Below are positions 51,260 through 58,757 of a DNA stretch of 64,000 nucleotides, one piece after another. Numbering within the stretch: the stretch's first letter is position 1; each line of letters begins with the position of its first letter. Source of the stretch: Spirosoma endophyticum (lineage in GTDB: Bacteria; Bacteroidota; Bacteroidia; Cytophagales; Spirosomataceae). Made by a program: the position numbers and the translations under genes. The stretch lies in the NCBI RefSeq assembly GCF_900112365.1, contig NZ_FOLQ01000010.1, forward strand, positions 172,034-236,033. Direction: 5' to 3'. The notes beneath the pieces were generated by a model. It was given only the letters and a program-made list of their open reading frames with translations, was not told the DNA's origin and did not search any database.

Positions 51260-52750
51260 ATGGTCCCGTTTAAGTCATTGATCCAGCTTGATAAAGCGTC
51301 CAATACGCCCATCTTCGTTCAGTTGAGTAATCAACTCGGTCAATTTATACGTACTGGGTTATTGACGCCGGGGCAGCGATTACCCGGTACGCGTCAACTG
51401 GCTGAGCTGCTCGATTTAAATCGACAGACTGTTGTAGCGGCCTACGACGAAGGGTTAGCACAAGGCTTGCTCGAAAGCCGGACAGGCAGTGGTACGTATG
51501 TAGCAACGCACTTTCCTGAAATTCGCCCGCAACGGTTGGACATTGAAGCACGCGACCCGGCAATAGGTATGCCGTCTGCCGAACATTCGCCCGGTAACCA
51601 ACCCGGCTATCCATTTGACTCACTCGATTTTCTGGTTCGACCTGTATTGACGCAATCCGTTGGTTTACATTTAGATGATGGTTTTCCCGATGTTCGACTG
51701 GCACCGATGGAGGAATTGAGCCGGGCCTATCGTTCCTATTTTCGCTGGGGCAATCCGCAGCAGCACTTCGGTTACGGCGACACAAAAGGCCATTTGCTGC
51801 TACGGGAACAGCTTTCAATACATCTGAACGAAACGCGTGGTCTGCAAACAACACCCAATAACATACTCATTACGAGGGGTAGTATAATGGGTCTTCACCT
51901 GGTTAGTCAGGTTTTACTACGTCCGGGCGATATAGTGGTGACGGGGGAGACAAACTGGGCGGGAGCCGGGATGAATATTCGAAAAACAGGTGCAACCTTA
52001 CTCACCGTCCCGGTTGATCAACACGGCATGAATGTCGATGCGCTTACTGTCCTTTGCAAGAATCAGCGGGTCAGGATGGTGTTTGTAACGCCCCATCACC
52101 ATTATCCAACGACCGTAACCCTACGGGCGGATCGACGTGTTCAGTTGCTTCAACTGGCTGAACAATATGGATTCGCCATTCTGGAAGATGACTACGATTA
52201 TGATTTTCACTACCTGAGCCGCCCGATTCTGCCGCTGGCCAGCGCCGACCGTCAGGGTATGGTTGTGTATGTCGGGTCATTAACGAAATCGGTCGCCCCC
52301 GCTTTCCGAATTGGCTATGTCGTGGCTCCCACGGCGCTCATCGATGAACTGGCCCGTCTTCGACGCATCATTGATCGGCAGGGCGATCCGATGCTCGAAT
52401 TTTCTATTGGTCAGTTACTTAAAACCGGCGATCTGAAACGACACTTTCGCAAGGCACTACGTACCTATCACGCTCGTCGCGACCGATTCTGCGAATTGCT
52501 GACAACAGAATTATCGGATACTATACACTTTACAAAGCCCGATGGTGGTATGGCCGTTTGGGCTTCGTTCGATCCCGCGATTGATATGGATGCACTGGCA
52601 CAGCGAGCAGCCAGCAAAGGGCTATTTCTGTCGAGTGGGGTAGGGCATAATCCGCCCGGTCAGCGGCTCAACGGAACGCGACTGGGTTTCGCATCGAGTA
52701 CAGAAGAGGAACTGGAAAAGAGTGTGATAGTACTGAAAAGCGTTATTTGA
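51260..52750 (+). CDS. MocR/PdxR-type regulator (GntR helix-turn-helix plus aminotransferase domain)
   Basis: About 496 residues from the ATG at 51260; the frame runs back to 51155 but into the neighbouring promoter. N-terminal winged helix of GntR type: LSNQLGQFIRTGLLTPGQRLPGTRQLAELLDLNRQTVVAAYDEGLAQGLLESRTGSGTYV. C-terminal fold-type I aminotransferase-like domain with EDDYDYDFHY and the PLP lysine in YVGSLTKSVAPAFRIGYVV. Senses PLP or an amino acid-PLP adduct and controls divergent genes. Likely targets: the PNPOx-like, LysE-remnant, PaiB-like and OsmC genes. Confidence 0.9.
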   Translation: MVPFKSLIQLDKASNTPIFVQLSNQLGQFIRTGLLTPGQRLPGTRQLAELLDLNRQTVVAAYDEGLAQGLLESRTGSGTYVATHFPEIRPQRLDIEARDPAIGMPSAEHSPGNQPGYPFDSLDFLVRPVLTQSVGLHLDDGFPDVRLAPMEELSRAYRSYFRWGNPQQHFGYGDTKGHLLLREQLSIHLNETRGLQTTPNNILITRGSIMGLHLVSQVLLRPGDIVVTGETNWAGAGMNIRKTGATLLTVPVDQHGMNVDALTVLCKNQRVRMVFVTPHHHYPTTVTLRADRRVQLLQLAEQYGFAILEDDYDYDFHYLSRPILPLASADRQGMVVYVGSLTKSVAPAFRIGYVVAPTALIDELARLRRIIDRQGDPMLEFSIGQLLKTGDLKRHFRKALRTYHARRDRFCELLTTELSDTIHFTKPDGGMAVWASFDPAIDMDALAQRAASKGLFLSSGVGHNPPGQRLNGTRLGFASSTEEELEKSVIVLKSVI

Positions 52751-52806
52751 TAGTATCACGAACTTCAATTAGCTCTAAAAATGGACTTTAGCCCGTGATC
52801 CCTTAC

Positions 52807-53436
52807 TTAATATTCAATTTCTTCGTCGTCGAGCAATTGCTTGATATTCAGAATGCAACCACCCATTATGGTAATATTCTCCGACCAGTTCACTACGTAC
52901 CAGGTTGGATCATTGCGGTCAATAACATAGACTTTCTGAGCGGCTGTAATGACCCAAATCACTTTTTCTACGCCGAAGTCGATCAGTTTCTGAGATTTCT
53001 GAATAAGGTAACCGTCCAGTTGGCCTTCAAAGTCAGATACGTCCGCTTTAATATCGACTTCGATTACGATTTTAGGCGGTACGTCGAAATATTTCCCCTT
53101 GAGTTTGCCTACTTTTTCTTTTTCAAAGATGACTAGATCATTGCCCAAATTATCATTCTGTGCTAAGTGAAGGCCTGATTCGTTTGAGCTGATCAAATAC
53201 TTTTTTCGGTTGATTGTGTTGCCAATATATAAACCTAATAAATAAACCAGAACTCCCTGTAAATCAGAACATGATATAACTTCTTCGATGGTCTTTTTTC
53301 CTGCCAGCACATCCTGATAGCCTCGATAATAAACCGGTTTACCCTGCCATGTTTCATAGACAAGAGCAGGTGGAATGTTGCGGGCAGAAATACGACCAGT
53401 CCGCTGGCGTGGTTTTTTCTCAGCAACTATATTCAT
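52807..53436 (-). CDS. Uma2-family (DUF820) PD-(D/E)XK nuclease-like protein
   Basis: 209 residues from the ATG at 53436 (MNIVAEKKPRQR); the frame stays open to 53583 but the added part is Arg-rich and unlike the family. Restriction-endonuclease-like fold with the catalytic pattern KIVIEVDIKADVSDFEGQLDGYLIQKSQKLIDFGVEKVIWV (Glu-x-Lys replaced by Asp/Glu residues around VIEVDIKA, and the downstream Lys/Gln). Uma2 proteins are common in Bacteroidota and cyanobacteria and may be mobile, with no settled function. AT-richer than its neighbours. Confidence 0.75.
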   Translation of the reverse strand: MNIVAEKKPRQRTGRISARNIPPALVYETWQGKPVYYRGYQDVLAGKKTIEEVISCSDLQGVLVYLLGLYIGNTINRKKYLISSNESGLHLAQNDNLGNDLVIFEKEKVGKLKGKYFDVPPKIVIEVDIKADVSDFEGQLDGYLIQKSQKLIDFGVEKVIWVITAAQKVYVIDRNDPTWYVVNWSENITIMGGCILNIKQLLDDEEIEY

Positions 53437-53497
53437 AACGGCATTTAATTTAATTCTTAACAAGATTAACGAAAAAGAGGCAGACTGGCAAGCCGAG

Positions 53498-53758
53498 TTA
53501 AAACCTTCCCCGCCATACTTTATACGCCTTCGGCATACATACCGCGCAGGGGCGATACCCTTGCGCAATAGCCTCCGTTTCATCCCGAAAAAAGACCCGA
53601 TTTTCGGAATTCATACGCTTGCCCGCCCGGCAATTGAGCTGCCCATAGATTTTGCTGGGACGGTGACCACCTAGCGTAATGGCTCTACTTTTCACCAACG
53701 TAACGAGTATTCGCAGTTGACCATAGCGCGTTGGGCCTAAATCGAGGTGACGAATCAT
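53498..53758 (-). CDS. Ada-type zinc-binding domain protein (stand-alone, no methyl-acceptor Cys)
   Basis: 86 residues. NCRAGKRMNSENRVFFRDETEAIAQGYRPCAVCM matches the N-terminal zinc domain of Ada: Cys43, Cys71 and Cys74 align with Ada Cys42, Cys69 and Cys72, but the position of the methylphosphotriester-accepting Cys38 is Gly39. So it should bind a metal and DNA or RNA but not repair phosphotriesters as Ada does. It overlaps the upstream 2OG oxygenase gene by ATGA and is translationally coupled to it. The MGMT-AraC gene nearby lacks this domain. Confidence 0.82.
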   Translation of the reverse strand: MIRHLDLGPTRYGQLRILVTLVKSRAITLGGHRPSKIYGQLNCRAGKRMNSENRVFFRDETEAIAQGYRPCAVCMPKAYKVWRGRF

Positions 53759-54450
53759 GCCGCATCATGAAAAATCAGGCCGAGGTTTACCCGAGTGCCA
53801 TGTTTGACTTCACTAACGCCATGTCGCATGGTCACGCGATAATACCCCCGGCTTCCTTTTACGGGCCGAAACTTGGTCGTAAAAATCAGAATCTGGCCTT
53901 GTTCCGGTCGCAAGACAATCGGTTTTGACTGCATACGAGGACGCTGTTCAAGTAGTACAAACTCGCCACCAATATAGTCCTGATCCGGTTGATTTAGAAA
54001 CAGAACTGCCTGAAATGGGAAGTACAGCTCACCATACATATCCTGATGCATCGCGTTCCAGTCACCGGCGCCATATTTCAGGATCAGGGGTGTTGGACGA
54101 GTTTGCCCGGCTGTATGACAGGTCGCTAACCATTCGTTCAGCTCATTCGGGTAACGTAATGATATCCCTAATTTTTCGTTCCAGTCGTTGGCAACAGACG
54201 CGATATTCGTAAATAATTCATGGCGAAGCGCATCGACAACGGGCGGCAGCGGATAATTAAAATACTTGTATTCACCACTGCCATATCCATGATTTTGCAT
54301 CACAATGGCCTTCCGGTACAGGCTCGCTTCATCGAATAGATTGGCCACTTCCTGGCATTCACTGCTGGATAGGAGGGACGGTAATAAAGCGAAACCCGTT
54401 TCTGAGAGGGTATTTTGGTACGTCGGCCAGTCGAGAGTGAGTTGTTTCAT
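53755..54450 (-). CDS. 2-oxoglutarate/Fe(II)-dependent oxygenase
   Basis: 231 residues, double-stranded beta-helix. Iron ligands in NAMHQDMYGELYFPFQAVLFLN (His-x-Asp) and a distal His in YYRVTMRHGVSEVKHGTRVNLGLIFHDAA, with the Arg of the last motif binding 2-oxoglutarate. Members of this group lie near alkylation-repair genes and some are AlkB-like or prolyl-hydroxylase-like; the substrate is not decided. It overlaps the Ada-type gene by 4 bases and follows the AraC-MGMT gene across a 115-base gap with an inverted repeat. Confidence 0.85.
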   Translation of the reverse strand: MKQLTLDWPTYQNTLSETGFALLPSLLSSSECQEVANLFDEASLYRKAIVMQNHGYGSGEYKYFNYPLPPVVDALRHELFTNIASVANDWNEKLGISLRYPNELNEWLATCHTAGQTRPTPLILKYGAGDWNAMHQDMYGELYFPFQAVLFLNQPDQDYIGGEFVLLEQRPRMQSKPIVLRPEQGQILIFTTKFRPVKGSRGYYRVTMRHGVSEVKHGTRVNLGLIFHDAA

Positions 54451-54466
54451 AGTGATTAAATGTCAT

Positions 54467-54562
54467 AACACAGGGATCACAGAGGAATCACGGAGATACA
54501 CAGAGTTTTTTGATAAATTTCTTTACGTATCTCCGTATTTTCTCTCTGTGATCTCTGTGTTT
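54467..54562. repeat. Imperfect inverted repeat of CACAGAG/ACGGAGATAC motifs
   Basis: AACACAGGGATCACAGAG at 54467-54484 and ACGGAGATAC pair with ATCTCCGTA-type and CTCTGTGATCTCTGTGTTT-like sequence ending near 54562, with small insertions. It resembles in style the perfect 34-bp repeat at 6668-6747. It separates the MGMT gene from the 2OG oxygenase gene. Confidence 0.65.
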
Positions 54563-54565
54563 AAG

Positions 54566-55435
54566 CTACTTTTCAACGCGGGCGGCTTCCCAGCCTAACA
54601 TGGCTTGCTTACGCTCGACTCCCCACCGATACCCGCCAAACAGACCGGTTTTTTTAATGACCCGGTGGCAGGGAATCAGATAGCCAACGGGGTTGCTACC
54701 GATAGCCGTTCCAACGGCACGCGAAGCCGTAGGTTGTCCAATAGCTTCAGCAATCTGATCGTAGCTAGCCAGTTGCCCTTCAGGGATTTTTAACAGCGCT
54801 TCCCACACTTTGAGCTGAAAGGCCGACCCGCGTAGTAGAATCGGTAGTTGCTGGGCCGGTTTGGTGTTTAACGCTACGTTGGTTGCCGGAAAAATCTGAT
54901 TGGCCAGCGATTGCACGGAAGCTGGTTCATACCGTAGCGCGACTTCGGGCCAGGCGGTTTTTACAATCATTTCGGGTTCGTCGCCATCGCTCAGGAAGTG
55001 CAGCAGCGCAATTTTATCGGCAACGGACGTAGCATTGATAGCTCCCAGCACATAGGGACCGAATGGACTGTCGAATAGGCCATACGAAAGCGTAAGCCCG
55101 GAACCTAACTGCTTAAACTGGCCAGGTGTTACGCCCTCAATGCTCACGAACAGATCGTGTAATCGACCCGTGCCGGAAAGTCCGGCATCATGGGCTGCGT
55201 CGGTCAGGGGAGCGCCGGTACGTAGTCGGGTTTTGGCATGTTCGAGCGTCAGGTACTGCCCAAACTTTTTGGGGCTAACACCCGCCCATTCTGTGAATAA
55301 CCGCTGAAAATGAAACTCACTTAGGTTTGCTTTCTCAGCCAGTTCGCTCAGAGAGGGTTGATCCCGGAAATTGGTCGTTAAGTGCTCAATGGCCTGGGCA
55401 ATTTGCTGATAGGTGTATGTGCTGTTGGTGTTCAT
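54566..55435 (-). CDS. AraC helix-turn-helix plus methylated-DNA-protein cysteine methyltransferase (AdaA/Ogt-type fusion)
   Basis: 289 residues from the ATG at 55435. N-terminal AraC-type DNA-binding domain (PSLSELAEKANLSEFHFQRLFTEWAGVSPKKFGQYLTLEHAKTRLRTG), then an MGMT domain ending with the acceptor Cys in GYLIPCHRVIKKTGLFGGYRWG (Cys about 256) and the helix-turn-helix QLASYDQIAEAIGQPTASRAVGTAIG. It accepts alkyl groups from O6-alkylguanine and probably regulates repair genes. It lacks the N-terminal Ada zinc domain; a stand-alone relative is two genes downstream. Cytoplasmic. Confidence 0.9.
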   Translation of the reverse strand: MNTNSTYTYQQIAQAIEHLTTNFRDQPSLSELAEKANLSEFHFQRLFTEWAGVSPKKFGQYLTLEHAKTRLRTGAPLTDAAHDAGLSGTGRLHDLFVSIEGVTPGQFKQLGSGLTLSYGLFDSPFGPYVLGAINATSVADKIALLHFLSDGDEPEMIVKTAWPEVALRYEPASVQSLANQIFPATNVALNTKPAQQLPILLRGSAFQLKVWEALLKIPEGQLASYDQIAEAIGQPTASRAVGTAIGSNPVGYLIPCHRVIKKTGLFGGYRWGVERKQAMLGWEAARVEK

Positions 55436-55628
55436 GGTATTCGTGTTGTTTGACCTATACAAATGTCGCCAGAACCCCAGCCCTTACAAACCCGATTCTT
55501 GCGGAGTTTGGACTTGATAACAGAGCCGCCAGAAAGTGGTACTATTGCTTTCCTGTAACTTCTTGGTAGGTTGCAGGGGTAAATTTAACGGGTTAGAACC
55601 CTGTTCGACTACTGTCAGGAAACACATA

Positions 55629-56063
55629 ATGGAATTATCAACAATACGTCAACTTGACCAATGGATGACCGAAAATTGCTATAACGATACGTATGCCGTT
55701 GGAAGCCGAAGTATTCACGAAGGGTATGGTCTCAGCCAGTCAGGTAGCCAATACGTTTGGTATTACACAGAACGTGGTGAATGCCAGAATCTACACTATT
55801 TTCTAACAGAACAGGAAGCCGTTGACTTTGCTTTCAAAACAATAACGGCCGACAAATTCGCCAACCGGCATCTCGTCGGTTTCATAAAAGATAAGGCATC
55901 AGAAACGGAATTAGTAGCTGAACTTGACAAAAGAAACGTAGTGTTTTGGAAAGATGACATTCCTTACGGCGGACTTACTGACAGAAGAACCAGAATCTTT
56001 GTGTTCGGATGCGATGTTGAAAGGGTTTTAGATTTGCAAACGAAGTATGACATTCGATCATAA
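55629..56063 (+). CDS. Small protein of unknown function
   Basis: 144 residues from the ATG at 55629 (MELSTIRQLDQWM); the frame is open from 55536 but the added residues look like leader. No signal peptide or membrane helix. Composition is acidic and Tyr/Asp-rich (YTERGECQNLHYFLTEQEAVDFAFKTITADKFANRH), ending DVERVLDLQTKYDIRS. AT-richer than neighbours. The size and character resemble small immunity-type proteins, but no family match can be claimed. Confidence 0.6.
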   Translation: MELSTIRQLDQWMTENCYNDTYAVGSRSIHEGYGLSQSGSQYVWYYTERGECQNLHYFLTEQEAVDFAFKTITADKFANRHLVGFIKDKASETELVAELDKRNVVFWKDDIPYGGLTDRRTRIFVFGCDVERVLDLQTKYDIRS

Positions 56064-56107
56064 GCGCAGCTGACATACTGAATCCATCCATTTACAATTA
56101 TCGAAAA

Positions 56108-56815
56108 TCAATGCTCAGGCACCGACGCACCCGATTGTAACATGCCGACAACGATCAGGTATTGGGCGGCAGCGTACGTACTCATAATCCAGAAGGCAGC
56201 CCCACTGAGAGGATGCAGGAACTTGTCAATGGCGATGAGTGAATCGGATAGAATGAACAGCAGGGCCCCCATGACAACCCCGCCCGCATAAGGCAGACTC
56301 CGCCGTTGGGTAGAGAGAAGTCCCATGGTACTCAGGCAAATGACGTAGAATACAACGGGCCACCACAAAGCCGTCAGGGATGGGTTACTATCGAACGTGG
56401 GTTTGAGTACGACCAGAAACGTACCGGAATAGAGGGCAAACAGCGTCGCGTTAAGCAACAGCGAGCGCCGATTACTACGCAGTTCATTCTGGCGTGTAGA
56501 TTGCCAGAAAACCACACTATAGCACACTTGCATCACCAGAAAGGCCCCCAGTCCTGGCGCGAATAAATCAACTTCTTGGATCATCAGAAAAACGTCGCCT
56601 GCCAGTGCGAAAACCATCCCGACCAGCAACCAGCGGATAGACATGGGTGCACCCATTGACCGATAACATTGCCAGCCGTAGAGTAGCAACAACGCCATAA
56701 TCAACGGTTTACAGCCGTAATGCAGGATGCGGATAGACAACGTATCGCCCACTATTTCGAGCAACGTAACGATGGCGAACGTAAGCGTGAAGATGTGGGT
56801 GGGTTTCGCAGACAT
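56108..56815 (-). CDS. YhhN-family membrane protein (lysoplasmalogenase-like)
   Basis: 235 residues from the ATG at 56815 (MSAKPTHIFTLTF), with about eight hydrophobic helices. ILHYGCKPLIMALLLLYGW, LVGMVFALAGDVFLMIQ and GALLFILSDSLIAIDKF match the YhhN/TMEM86 pattern, whose two Asp residues (GD and SD) are the conserved active-site candidates. The human relative hydrolyses lysoplasmalogen; bacterial substrates are not settled. Inner membrane. Single gene. Confidence 0.82.
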   Translation of the reverse strand: MSAKPTHIFTLTFAIVTLLEIVGDTLSIRILHYGCKPLIMALLLLYGWQCYRSMGAPMSIRWLLVGMVFALAGDVFLMIQEVDLFAPGLGAFLVMQVCYSVVFWQSTRQNELRSNRRSLLLNATLFALYSGTFLVVLKPTFDSNPSLTALWWPVVFYVICLSTMGLLSTQRRSLPYAGGVVMGALLFILSDSLIAIDKFLHPLSGAAFWIMSTYAAAQYLIVVGMLQSGASVPEH

Positions 56816-56962
56816 GACCGTTAGAATGGGTGGCCGAAGGTAGCCAAAACTAACTAAATGCCTGCGAACAGGGTTGGGCGGTCGAACGGCTAACCAGCAA
56901 CGAAATAAAACCATTTGCCCGTCAGGACGTTTATCCTATATTATTTAACCAAAACAAATCCA

Positions 56963-57265
56963 ATGGACAAGTTACAGAAGCTCGAGTTGATGAATAAAGT
57001 TGTCAATGAGTTGGAAGACTTACAGAACAGCCAGACAGCCTTGATCGAAAAAATCGGTAAGATTGAAGTCGATAACATGAACGGCTTGAACGACTCGCGT
57101 CTGGAAAAAGATTTGGGTGACATGCATTCGAAGATTGCCGCCAACCTGGATGCAATCACCAGTATCTTTGCTTACTTCGAAACCAAACGTGACGAATACA
57201 ACGAGAAAAATCGTTCCGCCATTGAAGCCATCGAAGCAGCCGCAGCCATTGAAGCCGCTAACTAG
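56963..57265 (+). CDS. Small coiled-coil protein of unknown function
   Basis: 100 residues from the ATG at 56963 (MDKLQKLELMNKVVNELEDLQ); the ATG-like start at 56915 adds little. Strongly helical and heptad-rich with a short Gly-Leu-Asn break, and an Ala/Glu tail (AIEAIEAAAAIEAAN). No signal peptide. No family recognised. A perfect hairpin terminator follows, so it is a separate transcription unit. Confidence 0.6.
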   Translation: MDKLQKLELMNKVVNELEDLQNSQTALIEKIGKIEVDNMNGLNDSRLEKDLGDMHSKIAANLDAITSIFAYFETKRDEYNEKNRSAIEAIEAAAAIEAAN

Positions 57266-57280
57266 ATACGAAAGTTAGTC

Positions 57281-57327
57281 CATAATCAAAAAAGGGAATC
57301 TGATTCAGATTCCCTTTTTTGATTATG
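57281..57327. terminator. Bidirectional terminator, 23-bp perfect arms
   Basis: Arms 57281-57303 and 57305-57327 are exact reverse complements around one central base, with A6 and T6 runs. It ends 16 bases past the coiled-coil gene and abuts the stop of the minus-strand gene at 57328. Confidence 0.9.
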
Positions 57328-57690
57328 CTACGTAAAAGCGATAAAGCGAAATGTCTTTGTATCACTACGATCGTTAATGAAGCTATACGAGCGTAAAATC
57401 AACTGATCGTTTACAATCTCGCCCATATAACCAACCACGCCTTCTGCTGAAACCACCGCAAAATGGAGCTTTTCCTCCCGGTCATCCCGGTAAGGCATTC
57501 CATGGTAATAAAGCCCCTTAGAGTTTGCTGGATTTTCTTTGTGAAACCACGTAGTAAGCTGATCGGGTGTTCCGGACGAAGTTACCTGGATAACAAATCC
57601 GTCTTCATAAAAACGCAGATAGCTAAAATAACTGATTTCCGTTGAATCAATCCAGGGCTTATCGGATATGTATAAGCCGTTATATCTCAG
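57328..57690 (-). CDS. Protein of unknown function, uncertain start
   Basis: About 121 residues if it starts at the ATG at 57690 (MLRYNGLYISDKPWID); the frame runs back to 57834, where its first codons fall in a GTAGTC-type dyad and are not credible. No signal peptide in the short form. Beta-rich sequence with YFSYLRFYEDGFVIQVTSSG, GLYYHGMPYRDDREE and LHFAVVSAEGVVGYMGEIVND. A true start upstream lost to the repeat insertion would make it a truncated gene. Function unknown. Confidence 0.5.
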   Translation of the reverse strand: MRYNGLYISDKPWIDSTEISYFSYLRFYEDGFVIQVTSSGTPDQLTTWFHKENPANSKGLYYHGMPYRDDREEKLHFAVVSAEGVVGYMGEIVNDQLILRSYSFINDRSDTKTFRFIAFT

Positions 57691-57798
57691 CATGCTGGAG
57701 CTTTTGTGGTAAGCTAACCAGGCGGATTTGTTCGTTGCCGGATTAGATTCGGCGAAGGTAGCCGCTTTCGACAACCAGGCAAAACCGTTAGCTAAATG

Positions 57799-57837
57799 CC
57801 CTTGTTTGGCGTAGTCGGAGACTACACCAAACAAGGG
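57799..57837. repeat. Dispersed GTAGTC dyad repeat, copy in an 18-bp inverted repeat
   Basis: CCCTTGTTTGGCGTAGTC (57799-57816) pairs with 57820-57837 at 17 of 18 positions. The core GTAGTCGGAGACTAC matches the shared repeat with base changes in the centre. It lies at the possible 5' end of the unknown gene. Confidence 0.7.
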
Positions 57838-57867
57838 ACTGGAACGCCAGCTCAGTATGCCAAACGG

Positions 57868-58185
57868 CTAAGCCTGTTCAGGCGAATCGCGCAGATGACG
57901 AAAGACTTTGTGATCGGCGTAGAACGTACCACCCGGAAGGACCGACGCCAGCAACGCCAGTAGTGTTTTGCCTAACGGCCAGCTATACTCAGTCTTTGCC
58001 TGAATAACAGTCAGTAAGTACAGAATGAAAAGTAACCCGTGAATTGGGCCAACAATTTCAACAACTTCGGGATGACCACCCATGCGTTTCAGAGGAACGC
58101 CAACAAACAGCAATACTAAAAAGGAAATACCTTCAGCAAGACCTACGGTGCGTAGTCGAATTTTGGGCGAGTTGAAAAAATGCAT
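57868..58185 (-). CDS. DUF3817 small membrane protein
   Basis: About 105 residues from the ATG at 58185 (MHFFNSPKIRLRTVG). Three hydrophobic helices with LRTVGLAEGISFLVLLFVGVPLKRMGGHPEVVEIVGPIHGLLFILYLLTV, the pattern of DUF3817 (PF12823), whose role is unknown. Inner membrane. It lies 18 bases after the next membrane protein gene and is likely cotranscribed with it. Confidence 0.82.
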   Translation of the reverse strand: MHFFNSPKIRLRTVGLAEGISFLVLLFVGVPLKRMGGHPEVVEIVGPIHGLLFILYLLTVIQAKTEYSWPLGKTLLALLASVLPGGTFYADHKVFRHLRDSPEQA

Positions 58186-58203
58186 AGTATACAAGTTACT
58201 TAA

Positions 58204-58677
58204 TTAAAACAAACGAATCCAGGGGCGGGTCACTAAAGGCGAAAACGGCCACGGTATAGCCATCAGGATACTAACGAGACCAATGGTAAAATAAATGGCT
58301 GTGGTTTTGAATTTCTGTTGGTCGTTTTTCAGTCGCTTGGCCGTACTCGATCCCACCGTTATGACAACCACGGCGATGAGCATCAGACTGATGTGAATCA
58401 GGCTGAAAAAAGGAAACTCAATAGCCTCGCCAAAGCTCGGGCGAAATTTCCAATAATAGCTGATTATAGGGCTGATTGTGTAAAGATAGATACCAACGAG
58501 CAGTTGTATATGTGCAATTGACGTAGCCACAACACGTAGCGTCTGATCGGAAGGGCGATAGGAGCGGGGATGTAGCCAGCCCGAATAAGCACTCACCAGC
58601 GTGGTCAGCAAACTCCCTAACACAAGCCAGCGCATGAAACTGTGAATCACTAAAATAATCTGATACAGCATGCGCAA
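58204..58677 (-). CDS. Four-helix membrane protein of unknown function
   Basis: 157 residues, four predicted membrane helices (IILVIHSFMRWLVLGSLLTTLV, IAHIQLLVGIYLYTI, SLIHISLMLIAVVVITVG, AIYFTIGLVSILMAIPWPF). A histidine in HSFMRW and others in the helices suggest a possible haem or metal role, unproven. No family recognised. Likely in one unit with the DUF3817 gene. Confidence 0.6.
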   Translation of the reverse strand: MRMLYQIILVIHSFMRWLVLGSLLTTLVSAYSGWLHPRSYRPSDQTLRVVATSIAHIQLLVGIYLYTISPIISYYWKFRPSFGEAIEFPFFSLIHISLMLIAVVVITVGSSTAKRLKNDQQKFKTTAIYFTIGLVSILMAIPWPFSPLVTRPWIRLF

Positions 58678-58757
58678 TAGTAGCTAGAATTCAGCCGCAA
58701 AGATCAGCTTGCGCCCTCGTTATTCATTCGTTCATACCCGGCCAAGATTGGTATGTA

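Noticed and set aside
51345..51854. 169-residue minus-strand frame inside the MocR gene
   Set aside because: Antisense to the winged helix and aminotransferase domain; no independent support.
53498..55435. Ada split exactly into zinc domain and AraC-MGMT parts
   Set aside because: The zinc protein lacks the methyl-accepting Cys, so it is not a plain fragment of Ada; I describe it as an Ada-type relative instead.
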